This document shows, in pieces, positions 1 to 10,800 of a DNA stretch of 64,000 nt. The translations under genes and the position numbers were made by a program. The DNA is from Stenocarpella maydis (lineage: Eukaryota; Ascomycota; Sordariomycetes; Diaporthales; Diaporthaceae), in NCBI GenBank assembly GCA_002270565.1, contig NQMI01000036.1, forward strand, positions 1 to 64,000. Direction: 5' to 3'. How positions within the stretch are numbered: the first letter of the stretch is position 1; each line of letters opens with the position of its first letter. The notes under the pieces are model-generated. The model was not told where the DNA came from and ran no database searches. It worked only from the letters and a program-made list of their open reading frames with translations.

Positions 1-540
1 TATACCCTCTGATATCATCTCAACCCGCGGGCACGCTGCGGTAGGCTCTGGTGCAAAGTTTTGCAAAAAGCCCAGAAAAATTCGACCCTTCCGACATACC
101 ATCTTTAGTCTAAGTAACCAGCCAACCATATCCCTAGCAATACCCAAATTAACGTATATATAAGCTTCAGAAATCAAGCTATCCAATAAACTAAGTTATA
201 TACTATTTGAATAAGAAATAAGGGTAATGCAGAGGTCCAAAATTAAGGTGCAAATGCAGGCCAAAATAATCAACTTACGGCCACCAAACTCATCTTGTGT
301 TGCGCACGCACTGGGCGTACTTAGCGAAAATCGCCTGACTCGCAAGTCTAGGATAACTCCTTGCTAGAAAGTCTAGGGTAACTCCTTACAACGAAGTCTA
401 GGGTAACTCCTTGCACGGAGTACCAACGCCCTGCTGAGCGGTTCCGTTTAACAACACTCTATAGATACAAGCCTTAGGCATACTATAAGTTACTACTAGA
501 TACTATACTAGTAGAATTAGCGGAATAAAAAGTAATATAA
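1..540. other. AT-rich left edge, no gene
   Basis: No open reading frame of useful length on either strand. The composition is AT-rich with a slightly less AT-rich patch near 270-430, which holds a short tandem repeat listed separately. It probably belongs to the same decayed repeat block that continues to about 3800. Confidence 0.6.
344..418. repeat. 25-bp tandem repeat, three copies
   Basis: Three units start at 344, 369 and 394, an exact 25-bp period. All share the core AAGTCTAGG(A/G)TAACTCCTT, and the differences lie mostly at the end of each unit. The array sits in an AT-rich transposon-derived block and no gene explains it. Confidence 0.8.
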
Positions 541-1060
541 ATTAGATAAATCTAACAACATATTTAGGAAGAACTTTCTTTTATATAGAAATAAATAATA
601 AAATATATAAATTAGAAAAGAATTAAGGGATTAATTCTGAAGAAGGGAGATAAAGTTTACCTTATACAATAAAATATTAAAACTAAGTAGCCTAATAATA
701 AACTTAATTATAAGAAAATTAGCCTCTTTAGAATTTTAGAGAAACTCTTAGATACTAATTATAAACTTTTATTACCTTAGGGAATAAGATAATACCGAGT
801 TTTTTATATTTTACTTTTAGAATTAGTACCTGAAAATATAAAGCTTAAGATATAAATTAAGATTACTAATAAATATAATAAAGAATATAAAGTAGAAATA
901 ATTATAGATTCTAGATAATTTTAAGGTATAATATAATATCTTATTAAATGGAAAGGCTATAATTCTAGTAAGAATATATAGGAACTAGTAATAAACCTAA
1001 TGTACTATCATAATGAACTCTAGCGCTACTATATACAGTCTATAGGCTAATCTCTAGAAA
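540..1060 (+). pseudogene. Decayed Ty3/gypsy integrase C-terminus with chromodomain
   Basis: Frame-by-frame translation gives a stop-interrupted match to the C-terminal end of chromovirus integrases. Near 605-665 there is a KRIKG-type stretch followed by KKGDKVYL, the start of the GPY/F module. Near 825-890 there are LVPEN and IKITNKYNKEY-like words, and near 948-985 a WKGY-NSSKN word that matches the WKGY..TWEP core of a chromodomain. The stops are TAA/TAG where CAA, CAG, CGA or TGG would be expected, as RIP produces. In this family the domain tethers integration to histone marks; here the copy is dead. The rest of the pol gene is not in the window or is beyond recognition to the left. Confidence 0.8.
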
Positions 1061-1620
1061 CTAGGAACCCGGCTAGAAGCCCTACATATAAGAATTATAA
1101 CGAACTAATGCCATAATGAAATCATACAATGAACCCCAGCTCTCATTATAACTGAAATAATAAAAACAACCAATAAGAAACCAGTAGTGGCACTAATAGC
1201 TAATAACTATTACCAGTCACACCCTTAGAAGAAAATGTAACAATACCAGTCACTCCTCCCAAGCTAGACGCCCTAACTACTAGTTATACTTATAAACCAC
1301 CTTAAGGATTACCAGTTAAAGAAAACAAGGAATAAATAGATATTGCGTAACTAGTTAGCAAGGAACTAATAGGAATTAAGATTAGTTAAAAACTAAATAA
1401 TGCAAACCTCCATTCCTAGTAATAAGTCTCAAGCACTCAATAAGCTACCTATAAGTGTACCTCTATTGTTACCAGTACTCATAAATTCAGACCAACTAAC
1501 GCCCTTATTTATTAAAGAACTCTAGTTAAAGATACTAACTTTACCCTTAGAGTGCAACTATGCCTCCTATATAACCATTCTACTAGCCTTATTAATAGAG
1601 CGCTAACTAATAATCTTAGC
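1060..1620. other. AT-rich repeat-derived filler
   Basis: Follows the integrase remnant. It is AT-rich with frequent stops in all frames. No domain is recognised; it probably belongs to the 3' part of the decayed retroelement. Confidence 0.4.
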
Positions 1621-2052
1621 AGACTAATTAGCAATCTGCTTCTGCTTGGTCTCTGCCTTCTCCTTTTCCACCTGCTCTAGCTCCTCTATATTATTAATTC
1701 CCTAACGCACTATATGCATTATCTTTTTATACTATATCTTCTTCTATTTGTAAAGATAGAGAATCTTTGCATTTAGTAGCTGGGCCTGCTCCTTTATAAT
1801 CTCTAACTCCTCCTCTAAGTGGTAATGTTTTAAAGTAACCTTGTTTAGCTGGTTAGGGGTGAGACCTTAGATATTGTAGTTCAACAAGTTTAGTTGGATA
1901 TAGGTCTAATAATGAGTAGACTCTGAGTTAGAGACTTTATAGTCTTTAGCTAGGTTGTACTCTTTATAGTAAGAATAAAGCATGGGAATGATGCTACCCT
2001 TTAAATTAATAACTGTTAGAAGAGCAGTTTTATACTTGGAAATGGAAAACAT
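1620..2052 (-). pseudogene. Unassigned decayed coding stretch, coiled-coil-like
   Basis: Read leftward from 2052, one frame starts MFSISKYKTALL and stays open for most of 140 codons, with only a handful of stops. That is far fewer than the surrounding AT-rich DNA would give. The distal half is rich in Glu, Lys, Gln and Leu (for example EELEIIKEQAQLLNAK and IEELEQVEKEKAETKQ), as in a coiled coil. Such tails occur in some fungal transposases and retroelement accessory proteins, but I cannot name the family. It lies between the integrase remnant and the left LTR-like arm, on the opposite strand to the integrase. Confidence 0.45.
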
Positions 2053-2189
2053 CTTTATAGAATGTAATTCAATAACCCTACTAAATATAATGAATTGGAA
2101 AGGCGTAATTAAAACCCGGAAGGATAAATAAAACTTACAGGAGCACCTTTAAGGATAAAGGAAGCAAGAAGGGAGATAATATTATAAAC

Positions 2190-2527
2190 CTATACCTATC
2201 AGCTAATAACTAGTATAGAAGACAACCTCATAAGCTAGGGACTAGCTCCTAAAAAGGTTATCCTACCTAATCCAAATAATAAGCTACCCCGCTTAAGTTA
2301 GAGTTAGGGACCCATCAGAATTAATAAGATTTATATTAACTCCATTAAGCAATACCTAGTCAATAGACTTACCATTAATCCTATTAAGCTACTAAAGAGT
2401 TAGAGCATATATATGGATATAGTTATTACTAATAATAGATAGCTTTTATAAAATGGACTCTTCAGTCATTAATCTAAGTATTTAGTTTACCTACTGGATA
2501 GCCTTATAGCTAGTGATTATTGTTAGT
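2190..2527 (+). repeat. LTR-like arm, left copy (heavily RIP-mutated)
   Basis: Base-by-base comparison shows this stretch is the inverted copy of 3315-3660. Shared landmarks include GACAACC near 2220, TATGGATATAGTTATTACTAA near 2412-2432 and CTGGATAGCCTTAT near 2494-2508. Differences are mostly G-to-A or C-to-T in this copy. Its orientation fits a 3' LTR or solo LTR of a plus-strand element. Confidence 0.75.
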
Positions 2528-2589
2528 TAAATGAATATTACTTAATTACTGCCTTATAACGTATTCCGAACATAAACCCTTGATCTCTC

Positions 2590-3000
2590 AGGCTTTAAGT
2601 AACTCGGAACCCTCTGATTATTACAGTAAGTTGCTTAAAGTAGGCAGTATATTTAGAAGCTAAGCCTTACTATCTAAGTTATATAAGCTATTATTTAGCA
2701 ATTCATTCCTCATCTAGGTTGCTAAAAGAATCTTTTAAGACTTATTTAAAGTTATTATATTTCTTAAAGATAGCTTTAGTATTATTATCTTGATCTTTTG
2801 TATTATTCTCTAAGTAGTCTTTAAAAGTAAACTTAAACTAAGTAAGAGCGTTTTCTTTAAGCTAATATCTAATAAAAATAATCTTATTATAATTAGTCCT
2901 AAATTAAAGTTTATAGTATTAGAAATAAGTATAATATTAAGTAAGGAATCCCTAAAGGGTTCCTTTATCTCCCTTATAGGGGCTAGGCTTATCCATCTTA
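2590..3000 (-). pseudogene. Decayed Ty3/gypsy Gag fragment
   Basis: Reading leftward from about 3000, the translation has KPSPYKGDKGTL-GFL, then ALT-FKFTFKDYLEN, IFKKYNNFK and finally DEE-IAK--LI-LR--GLASKYTAYFKQL. These match the retrotransposon Gag domain (the K-P-x-P-F-x-G-x-R-G start, the A-x-x-W-F-x-P-x-L-x-D-Y-L core and the RQ-G-SAS-YAxxF end). About a dozen codons have become stops. With the right arm (3315-3660) upstream in the same orientation, the order LTR, leader, gag is that of a 5' end of a minus-strand element broken off inside gag. Confidence 0.8.
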
Positions 3001-3314
3001 TAAGTTTTAGCTCACTGAATTATATAGAGATAGTTAATTTATTACTAAAGGAGTCTAATCTATAAAGCCATTTCCTAAGCACTTATAGTCTAGGCCTATC
3101 CGTTATTAGAGGAGGTAGTTAATATTATATCTTTATATTACTTAGTTAATTACATATATAACAGTTCTAAATAAAAGTTATTAGAATGTTATAATTATAC
3201 TAAACCTTTATAAGGTTCAGTAGGTAACCTATAGGGTTTATATTAGCAGAGCGGCACAGAGGCAGCATATAACTAAATTATAGTATATAAAGATACTCTT
3301 TATAAAGAGGGTAT

Positions 3315-3660
3315 AATCAGAAGCCATAAGGCTATCCAGTTAATGAGACTAAATACCTAGATTAACGACTAAAGAGTCTGTTTTATAAAAGCTATCTATT
3401 ATTAGTAATAACTATATCCATATATATATTCTAACTCTTTAATAGCTCGATAGGATCAATGGTAATTTTATTGATTAGGTGTTATTTGATAGAGTTAATA
3501 TAGATCTTATTGATCCTAATGGGTCCCTAACCCTAACCCGGGCGGGGTGGCTTACTGCTTGGATCAGGTGGGGTAACGCTTAGGGAGCTGACCTGTGGCT
3601 TGCGGGGGTTGTCTCCTGCGGTAGTCAGCCGCCAACCCTCGGTGGTTCATAACAAGTGGT
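3315..3660 (-). repeat. LTR-like arm, right copy (outer part not RIP-mutated)
   Basis: Inverted partner of 2190-2527. The inner portion (3315-3530) is AT-rich like the left arm. The outer portion (about 3530-3650) remains GC-rich, for example GGGCGGGGTGGCTTACTGC. It would be the 5' LTR of the minus-strand gag fragment. Confidence 0.75.
3525..3539 (-). repeat. Telomere-like motif inside LTR arm
   Basis: The 15 bases CCCTAACCCTAACCC equal two and a half TTAGGG telomere units read on the minus strand. The left arm has the decayed equivalent TTAGAGTTAGGGA near 2298-2310, so the motif belongs to the ancestral repeat and is not a chance insertion in one copy. Confidence 0.7.
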
Positions 3661-3819
3661 CACTTTTATTACTTACTTAGCTTTAGGCAGGTGCTAGGGT
3701 AGCCTAAAGTTGATGAATTTGCTGAAAACTGGCTACTTCCTGGTCCTGGCCACTTCCTGGTGCCCTACGTTATATGGTTAACTATAGTTATATATCTATA
3801 ACTATGATGGGGTCTTAAA
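3661..3819. other. Junction between repeat block and coding remnant
   Basis: Mixed composition with short AT runs (ATAGTTATATATCTATAACTAT near 3783-3804). It separates the LTR-like arm from the membrane-protein remnant, whose similarity stops close to 3820. No gene is seen. Confidence 0.4.
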
Positions 3820-4340
3820 AATCCATCCGTAAGTCGCAGATATCCCTCCAGAACCGCAGGACGTCCATCCGCACAGAGCCGTTCTTGTCCCAGTAGATCC
3901 GGTTCCAATAGTTGATGAGCATGCAAAAGGCACTGCTGTAAACAAGTTCTAACACGTTCGATAGGATCTGCACCACCAGCTGAGTCGAGGCCCGGTGGGT
4001 GACATTAATCCGTACGAGTTGTCTGGAAGAGTCCAGCCGCTACGGCTCACCAGGAGGAGCAGCACACTCAGGACCGTCGTGGTGAAAAGACCAATGCATA
4101 TCTCGATCATCTGCCATGATATATATTACCACTTGCCAGTGCTTCGTAGCAGTTTTGAACTCATGACCCAAAGGTCCAGGCTGAGTCCCTGCGTCTTCTC
4201 CCACTGCGCTGTGTGACTGCCAAGCATGAAGCAGGTCATCCAGCTCGAAAAGGACCTGTCCTGAAATTTCCACTTCAGCCGTAAGAAGCGCACACAGTGA
4301 AATGAACCCGCACTGGAATGAAATGGAGATTTGCAAACAC
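3820..4340 (-). pseudogene. Truncated, frameshifted fungal multi-pass membrane protein
   Basis: Read leftward, one frame gives a transmembrane-like stretch (WQMIEICIGLFTTTVL then SVLLLLV, about 4115-4050) followed by GWTLPDNSYGL. A second frame one base off then continues with VTHRASTQLVVQILSNVLEL, an INYWNRIYW word and VLRFWRDICDLRMD (about 3995-3825). The THRASTQ..VQ....L..INY.R pattern is, as I recall, typical of a large uncharacterised fungal membrane-protein family. The frame break at about 4010 and the abrupt end against AT-rich repeat DNA indicate a gene remnant cut by transposon insertion. An unrecognised intron could mimic the frame shift. Upstream exons, if any, were not identified. 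Confidence 0.5.
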
Positions 4341-4974
4341 AGAAGCTATTGAAGCTGAGGGAATACGGCTGACAACCAAGGGTGAGTGGTGTCGAGACCT
4401 AGGGCAGATAAGAAGAATTCATTCAGCTCAGCCGCAGCCTGCGTAACCCAGACTTATCCAGCTGAATGCGTAACCACACCCATATGCATAGACAAGGGCT
4501 TGCAGCCTCGTTGGACGACTACTTCGCGGTGGTGCTCAGAGTTGGTCAAGATGGTCTCTTGTACGGTCCTTCTGAGTAGAGAACGTGCAGCGTGCGGTTT
4601 GACGAAACCTACACTGTAGCTACGTCTTATGCTAGTGGTAAGATGATACTCCCATGGGTAAAGTGTGGATATATGTCCGCTTGCTGGGCTAATACTGTGT
4701 GGTCTTCAGCCATGCCCAGCGTCTCGATAATTGCACATTTCGGCCGCGATTCACCAAAATAAATGTGTTGGACTGCGCCTTTTAGCAGGAGCCAGTCAGC
4801 CATCAAAGCGTCCCTCAGATTATGAGGAAAAGAGATAACAAATAGCATACCACATATTCGACTGAGCTCCGCGCAAAAAGACACCAGCGAATCTTCTTTT
4901 GCCCACTGCCACCATGTATGTACAGACCAGATTCTATTTCACAGCAGAGCCGGCACTCTGATAACAGGGCTGTC
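4341..4974. other. Intergenic; one unassigned 85-codon frame
   Basis: A minus-strand frame at 4884-4627 starts MSFCAELSRICGMLFVIS and reads to IILPLA. It has no recognisable domain and no partner exon that I could join with confidence. It may be another piece of the decayed membrane-protein gene or chance. Nothing else is seen. Confidence 0.3.
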
Positions 4975-6265
4975 TCACCATGTCGACCACGCCCCGCAGG
5001 AGTCCCAGCTCCGCCAGCCAGAGGCCCGCTGCCACTCGGTCAGGCGGTCGATGAGCACAGGGTCGATGTCGCGGTTCGTCTTGGCGAACACCGTCTCGTA
5101 CGGGTGCACGTTGGTGCCATAGTACTTGCCGTTCCACAGCAGGTCTCCGTGCTGCTGTGGGTCGCAGACGGCCGAATAGTTGGCGATGCCGTGGTAGGCG
5201 CTCATAAGCAGGTCAACGCGGTGGCCGGCTTCGAGCACCACGCGGGTTGCGCCGATCTCGGCGTGGAACGCCTTGTTAAGGTCCGGGTAGCACCCCGCCA
5301 AGCCCACGGGCTCGTCGCGGCCCGCGAAGGCGTCGACGGTGGAGTTTGGGCCCGGGGGAGGCGGGTTCATGAGCAGCTCCATGCCGACGAAGTCGGTGGC
5401 CCACACCTCGGACTGCACGTGGAAGTTGGGCCAGCAGTTGGCCGTCATGCCCACCAGCTTGGTCTGGATATTGACCTTGGCCAGGAAGATGTCACTCCAG
5501 CAGGCGCCCTGGCCCCAAAGCGGGAGGAAGGGGCCCCGCACGCTCGAGTTGATCATCAGGAACCGCTTGTAGCGCCTGTACAGTTCCAGCCGGCCCGGGT
5601 CCTTCCCCAGCGGGATCTTATCCCCCCTGAGGACTTCGCCGTACGCGCCGAGGTCGTAGCACGTGTTGGGCCGGTAGACGGTGCGGATGTTGGACGCACC
5701 CTGCGGGATGAGTAGCTCCTGGGCCGTCTCGTTGTTCATGCCGTTAAGGATGAAGATGAAGTCTGCTGCGGCGTGGAGGCCGTGGTGGAGGAAGAAGCGC
5801 AGGTTGTCGCGCGACGCGGGCGAGTCGGAGAAGGCGTATAGGATCAGGGGCCGCCATGGGTCGTCAGCGGGGGGAGATAGCGGTCCTTTGGTCGAGCGGC
5901 CGGAGGGGTTGAGCTGCCCTTCGGTGATGTAGGGATTGGTGGGCTTGACTGGCTTGGTCGGCTTAGCAAGCTCGGGTTGTCCCTCTGGAGGAGGCCCGTC
6001 GAGTTCGAGAGGGCCGTCGTGCTGCGACGGGTCGACCTGTAGTGTCTCCGTCTTGCTCCGGGAACGTCGCGGTTAGTATGGCTGGCCGGGCATGTGGTGG
6101 GCGAGTCAAGGCTAGATCAAAGACGGCAGACACCCGAGACATCTGACTTACAACACTTTTTGCTGGGATAGCTGGGCTGTTGAAGGCTAGGTACCAGATG
6201 AGCATGAACAGAACAGCGCCGATGGCGACGTTCCGTTTCGACGCATAGGAGCCGCCTAAAGCCAT
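4975..6265 (-). CDS. Type II membrane glycosyltransferase-like protein
   Basis: Two exons: 6265-6152 and 6036-4975, with a 115-bp intron 6151-6037 (GTAAGT donor, TACTAAC branch region, CTACAG acceptor, phase 0), giving 391 aa. Residues 12-29 form one hydrophobic segment (AIGAVLFMLIWYLAF) after a short basic tail, the layout of a Golgi type II membrane protein. A Pro-rich stem follows to about residue 75. The luminal part contains CYDLGAYGE, YKRFLMINSSVRGPF, CWSDIF, TANCWPNFHVQSEVWATD and CYPDLNKAFHAEIG, then YYGTNVHPYETVFAKTNR near the end. These words recur in fungal hypothetical proteins that resemble rhamnan-synthesis F-type glycosyltransferases. Substrate and linkage cannot be read from the sequence. 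The start is chosen because the membrane anchor follows at once and the splice keeps frame. Confidence 0.7.
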
Positions 6266-9200
6266 GGCATCTCCGGCCTCACCGCGTTCTTGGAGCCGTA
6301 TGACGCAGCCAGGGAGACGCCGTGGGCCGCCTGTGGTATGCCGTGTCCAAACAGCACCTCAGGTCACCGGCGGCAGGTTGCGCCACTCGTCTGTGCGCCG
6401 GGGGCTCAAGGACGGATTCTCGGGAGGAGGGCAGGTCGCGCGAGCACCTGCTTGCGTGCGCTCTCTTGGATGGGTTCGAGAACCGGAGACGGCTCGCCAG
6501 TCAGTGCCGGAGACTGGGATCAGATTGAAGCTGCGCTGTATCCTGGGATGATGATACACTGTCAGGTACGGAGTTGACAACCGGATTGAGCTACGCGGGC
6601 GCACTTGTTCCAAGTGCATCGAAGTAGGAATTAGACCTAGGGATGTGAGCATACCGCCTCCATGGGGGAGTGGTGAAACAATGGGGGACGCATTCTTCCT
6701 ACCAAGTCTATCTCGCACGAGACACTGGTCGGCCGGGGCCCAGAAAGGAGCATCGAGACGTCCGCAGCTAGCCTGGAGACGGTCCGCGTGTGGGCCACAG
6801 CTTTAATTTTAGCCACCCATCCTTGCACGGCACTTCCAAGGTTGTTTGTTAGTCAGCCAGCTTATTACATAGAACAGGACGGAATACGTGCTTCGACATG
6901 TATGCATTTTGTTCTGTTATACCCGGTAGGACAAATGCTGGCGGCTGTGGCAGAGAAAGTAGGAGAAACGGCACAGGGGAGTAATTGGCATGCACTGGGC
7001 CCTGAGCTACACCGTATCTGCATCAAGACAGACGACCAAACCTGACCACTTACCTCCCCAGCATCCCGGAGCGCGATGGCGATGGTCGTGACGGGGTAGA
7101 TTGCCAACGCTACCCGGACCCATCTGCCTACCTTGTGGCCTCGCTGCGCATCTGGACGCTCGGCCGGGCAGCAGATACGGTGAACATGCCACGGCCGTCA
7201 ATCCAACAGGAGAGGCGGAGCAGCCGTGGGCACTTCTTTCGATATCCGCTCCTCCCCGTCTGCTCCCGTCCCTCCACCCATCACATCACGAGATGCCCGA
7301 GTTTGCTCGAGGCGCGGCCAGAAGCTCTGACAAGGCGAGTCAGCGTGTTTGCTTGACCAGACTCCCAAGCTCAAAGCATGAGGGGCAGTCATGCTACACT
7401 GCTGCGCTGGGTCTGACGGGGCCCATCGTGGAGGTGCATTGTACATGTACCATGCGGCTGGGATGCTATGCAAGCACCGAGCTCAGCGCCTCGGCGGGAG
7501 GCTCAAAATCTGCAGGCTGCACGGACTTTGGAACCACGGCATCCACGGCATGCTATTGAGACTAGCCATAACATCACCGTGTCAAAGGGTCCATGGTAGC
7601 CGTCGCCGTGTCCATCCAAGGATGTGTGCGTATCTTGGCCAGCGACCTGGCCACTGTCAACTGCACCCTGGCGGTTTCGCCAGTGTATATCTTTCTCAAA
7701 TGTGCACACGGGCCCAGAGACGACAGACACATACAAACACGCCAGGCAAGAGATCATTGGTTATGGCTTGGCTAAGCGCCGCCGGTCCTCCCCCCCTTCC
7801 CCAGATACACGTGCGTGGCTGAGGCGCGACAGACAAATCCGCCGGCGGCCGAGCACCTCCCCACCGGAGGTTTCTAGTGTATCAGCGTCCACGGCTCGTT
7901 TCAACGGGCACTCGGCGGGGGAACGACCTTCCTTCTAGAAACCTGTGTTGGTTGGAGGTTTGACTTCGTCCAGCTCTTGGGTTCTGTGTGCCTGCGCGCG
8001 GTGTTTTGTTCTGGCCAAGGAAACCCAATCCTGATGCCACATCCCGCAGTGCCACAAGCTTTGATCTGGGTCTACATATGAATATACCAACCCCTCCGAG
8101 CCTTGTAGCAAGCCCCCCCGTCAGGTACCGTGGACAGTAGTACATAGCAGGCGTGAAGCCGAGACTACTGGATCTTGTCATGATGGGATGATCTGGTCAA
8201 AGGGGATGTGTCGGTGAGGTGGTACACCCTTGGACGGATAGAGTTCCTGTAGGCCTCCTCGATGATAGATTGATTTGCTACAAACTGCCTTGGTAGACCT
8301 ACAGATCAAACGGTTGCACCCGACACTAAATGTGACGTCCTCCTTCACATACCGATGGGTATCGACCTCGGTGTGCGGAGATCCCTCGGTGCGAAGACGA
8401 GTAAACGCTTGCGTATCGGTACGGTGCGCCAGGACCCGCGTCTGCGACTCGGGGGATGTTACAAAAGAGTCCGGGGAGGTGTAAAAATAGAAGCGGTCAT
8501 GGAGGGTTTAACAGCTGAGCGGAAGGGAGGGTCTGGATTGACAATGCATTATATAAGCTTGCCGGCGAGCCACAAGGGTAGAGCAGAACTACACATGTAT
8601 GTAGTACGTAGTAGATACTTGGCTGGGATTCCGGAGCAGTCGACTATTATGGGGGTGGAGAGAGTCTCTTGTGTATGCGACAGAATGCGCAATGGCATAG
8701 ACGAGGCTGCGGCTTCGATCTTGCAAAGTGTGTAGTTATGCGCTTCCTGGCGAGAGCACCCTGGACGGAGGCCAACATGACAGGTGTGAGATTCGCTCGA
8801 ATTTTCTCAAGATGTTTATCAGTTGCTCGTAGCGAAGCTCCACCGCAGATGCTCAAAAGCTGCGGCATACATATGCAAGTAGTCGGAGCTGGGAGCTGGC
8901 GCCAGACCACAGGCAAGCCGCTATTTGGGTTTGCGGTTCAGAATGAAGTTGTTGCTTTGTTTCAGGTGTCTTAGCTGCAGGACAGACAAGCCTTGGGCGA
9001 TGACGGCTCGCCCACTATACTATCTATTTACTAGCCTACCAGAGTGGGCGCCCCATTTTCTCTTGCTCGAGGCAGCGAACCCGAAAGCACAGCTCGGAAA
9101 AGCGGCGTACGATGCGGGCCGGGACACGCAAGCAGGGCTCTGTCCCTGAATGTACGTACGTATATTACACTGGCCCGGGAGGAGCTGCGCTGAAGTATGG

Positions 9201-10800
9201 GCGTTGCTTGGTTGGTCATCACTGTCGCATTAACTGGCCTATGATAACACGGCATTGAGCTGTGTTCTATGCACCTGGGTTGCGCGGCCACGGGCTGTGT
9301 TACTGTTTTCGGCCGTCATGATGAAATCGCCGACCTGGCTCCTGAGCGTGCTCCACAACAAACTGGCTCGTTGGCGAGCGAGCTGAGTTGTGCGCAGGAC
9401 CTGGTCGTCCAGATGATAGTTTGGATGGGCGCGTGTGCCGTCGGTCGGCCGGCCCATCGTTGGAGCGGCCGGCCAGAAAGATGTCCGGGGCCCTGCTGAC
9501 AATGCGTGCGCTGTGACTTCTGGCAACAGCGGTCAGGCAGCGGGAGGCGGGCTGGTTCACCAAAACAGCACGACGAGATTTTGAGGTTTGGCGTTCAGCT
9601 TTTTGTCCGATGTCAGGGAGGAACACGGCGTCGGGAAGGCAGGGTATTACATGTAGACAGAGTCGCACTTGACTCCCGAGACCTGTCAGGCTGGGGAAAA
9701 TTTGACCTGGGTTTGTGGGTTAGACCAGGTAGACCCGACCTTTGAGCAAGCCAGGTCTGTCGGGGAGCCCGAGTCTGCTTTCAGATGCACATGGACTCTG
9801 TCTCTTGAAGAAGCGATGAATACAAAGTAGTGTAAGAAGAGATCAGCGGCGACCCGGGGGTGATCATAACAGGGCTGCTAAGACAGGTTTGCGTTTGTGC
9901 CGCCAGCCCCAGAGATGAGCAGGTTCGTACTTGTGGACCTAGAGGAGGTGGTGGTTTACGCCAGCCTGTCAAGTGCATAAATATTGACGACGGGCATGGG
10001 TGCGAATGGTGTTTTCGCGGGAGGAGCAGGGCGTGGCGGCTGGAGGGCAGAAAGTGAGTGAGGGCGATGGCTAGTCCCAGCAATTGTGGGGAAGAGTATT
10101 TTGGGGCCAGACGAGAGGTCGTCGTCAACGGCCGACTGGTCAAACGCAGGCGGCCCCAAGCATCAGATAGATTGGTTCTTGACGCTGCAGCGCACAGACC
10201 AGCCAGTCAGCAAGCCAGCCTGCAGTGTACTCGGTACTCTGGACAGCGTCAGCGCCAGTGTATCGATTCGGGTGGGCCCCTTTTCTTTTCTAGCTGGGCT
10301 CTGAGCTAGTGTACACTAGGCGTTGAGTCCCGGGCACAGGGTGTCGTGAGGTTGACACGATATGAAAATAGAAGAGCTACCCTACGGTACAGTACAATAG
10401 ACGATGGGCATGTTAACGAGTCGAGACGAATCAAGTCGGAGTCGGCCCATGGTGGATCTGCATCTGGGCACGGAGTCGCACTAGGGAACGAGAAGGCGGC
10501 GACCCCCCGACGTCAGATCTCATGATGGCCTGCTTGGATCTCTGCTGGCCCCATGCGCATGTTTTTTTGTCATGCGTGTGGCTCTGTTTTGGTGTTTGGT
10601 GTTTGGTGCAGATATGCGTACTCCGTACCATCTGCCAATATCAGATGTGGGTCACAGCACCCGAGCCCAAACAGCGACTGCAGCTCGTCAGCCAGTCAGT
10701 TGGCCAGTCTGGTCAGTCTTATCCACTTCGATGCTCCATTTCAACTCACTTGAACAGAATACAGTACACTAAAATCCCGGCCCTCCGGGGAAGTACTTCT
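6266..10800. other. 4.5 kb without recognisable genes
   Basis: Many short overlapping frames occur on both strands, but none shows a protein-family signature, consistent codon use or joinable exons. A few AT-poor low-complexity patches are present. It could hold long non-coding transcripts or fast-evolving small genes that cannot be seen by eye. Confidence 0.5.

Noticed and set aside
4918..5715. 265-codon plus-strand frame over the glycosyltransferase-like gene
   Set aside because: The opposite strand has recognisable family words and a phase-consistent intron; this frame is its shadow.
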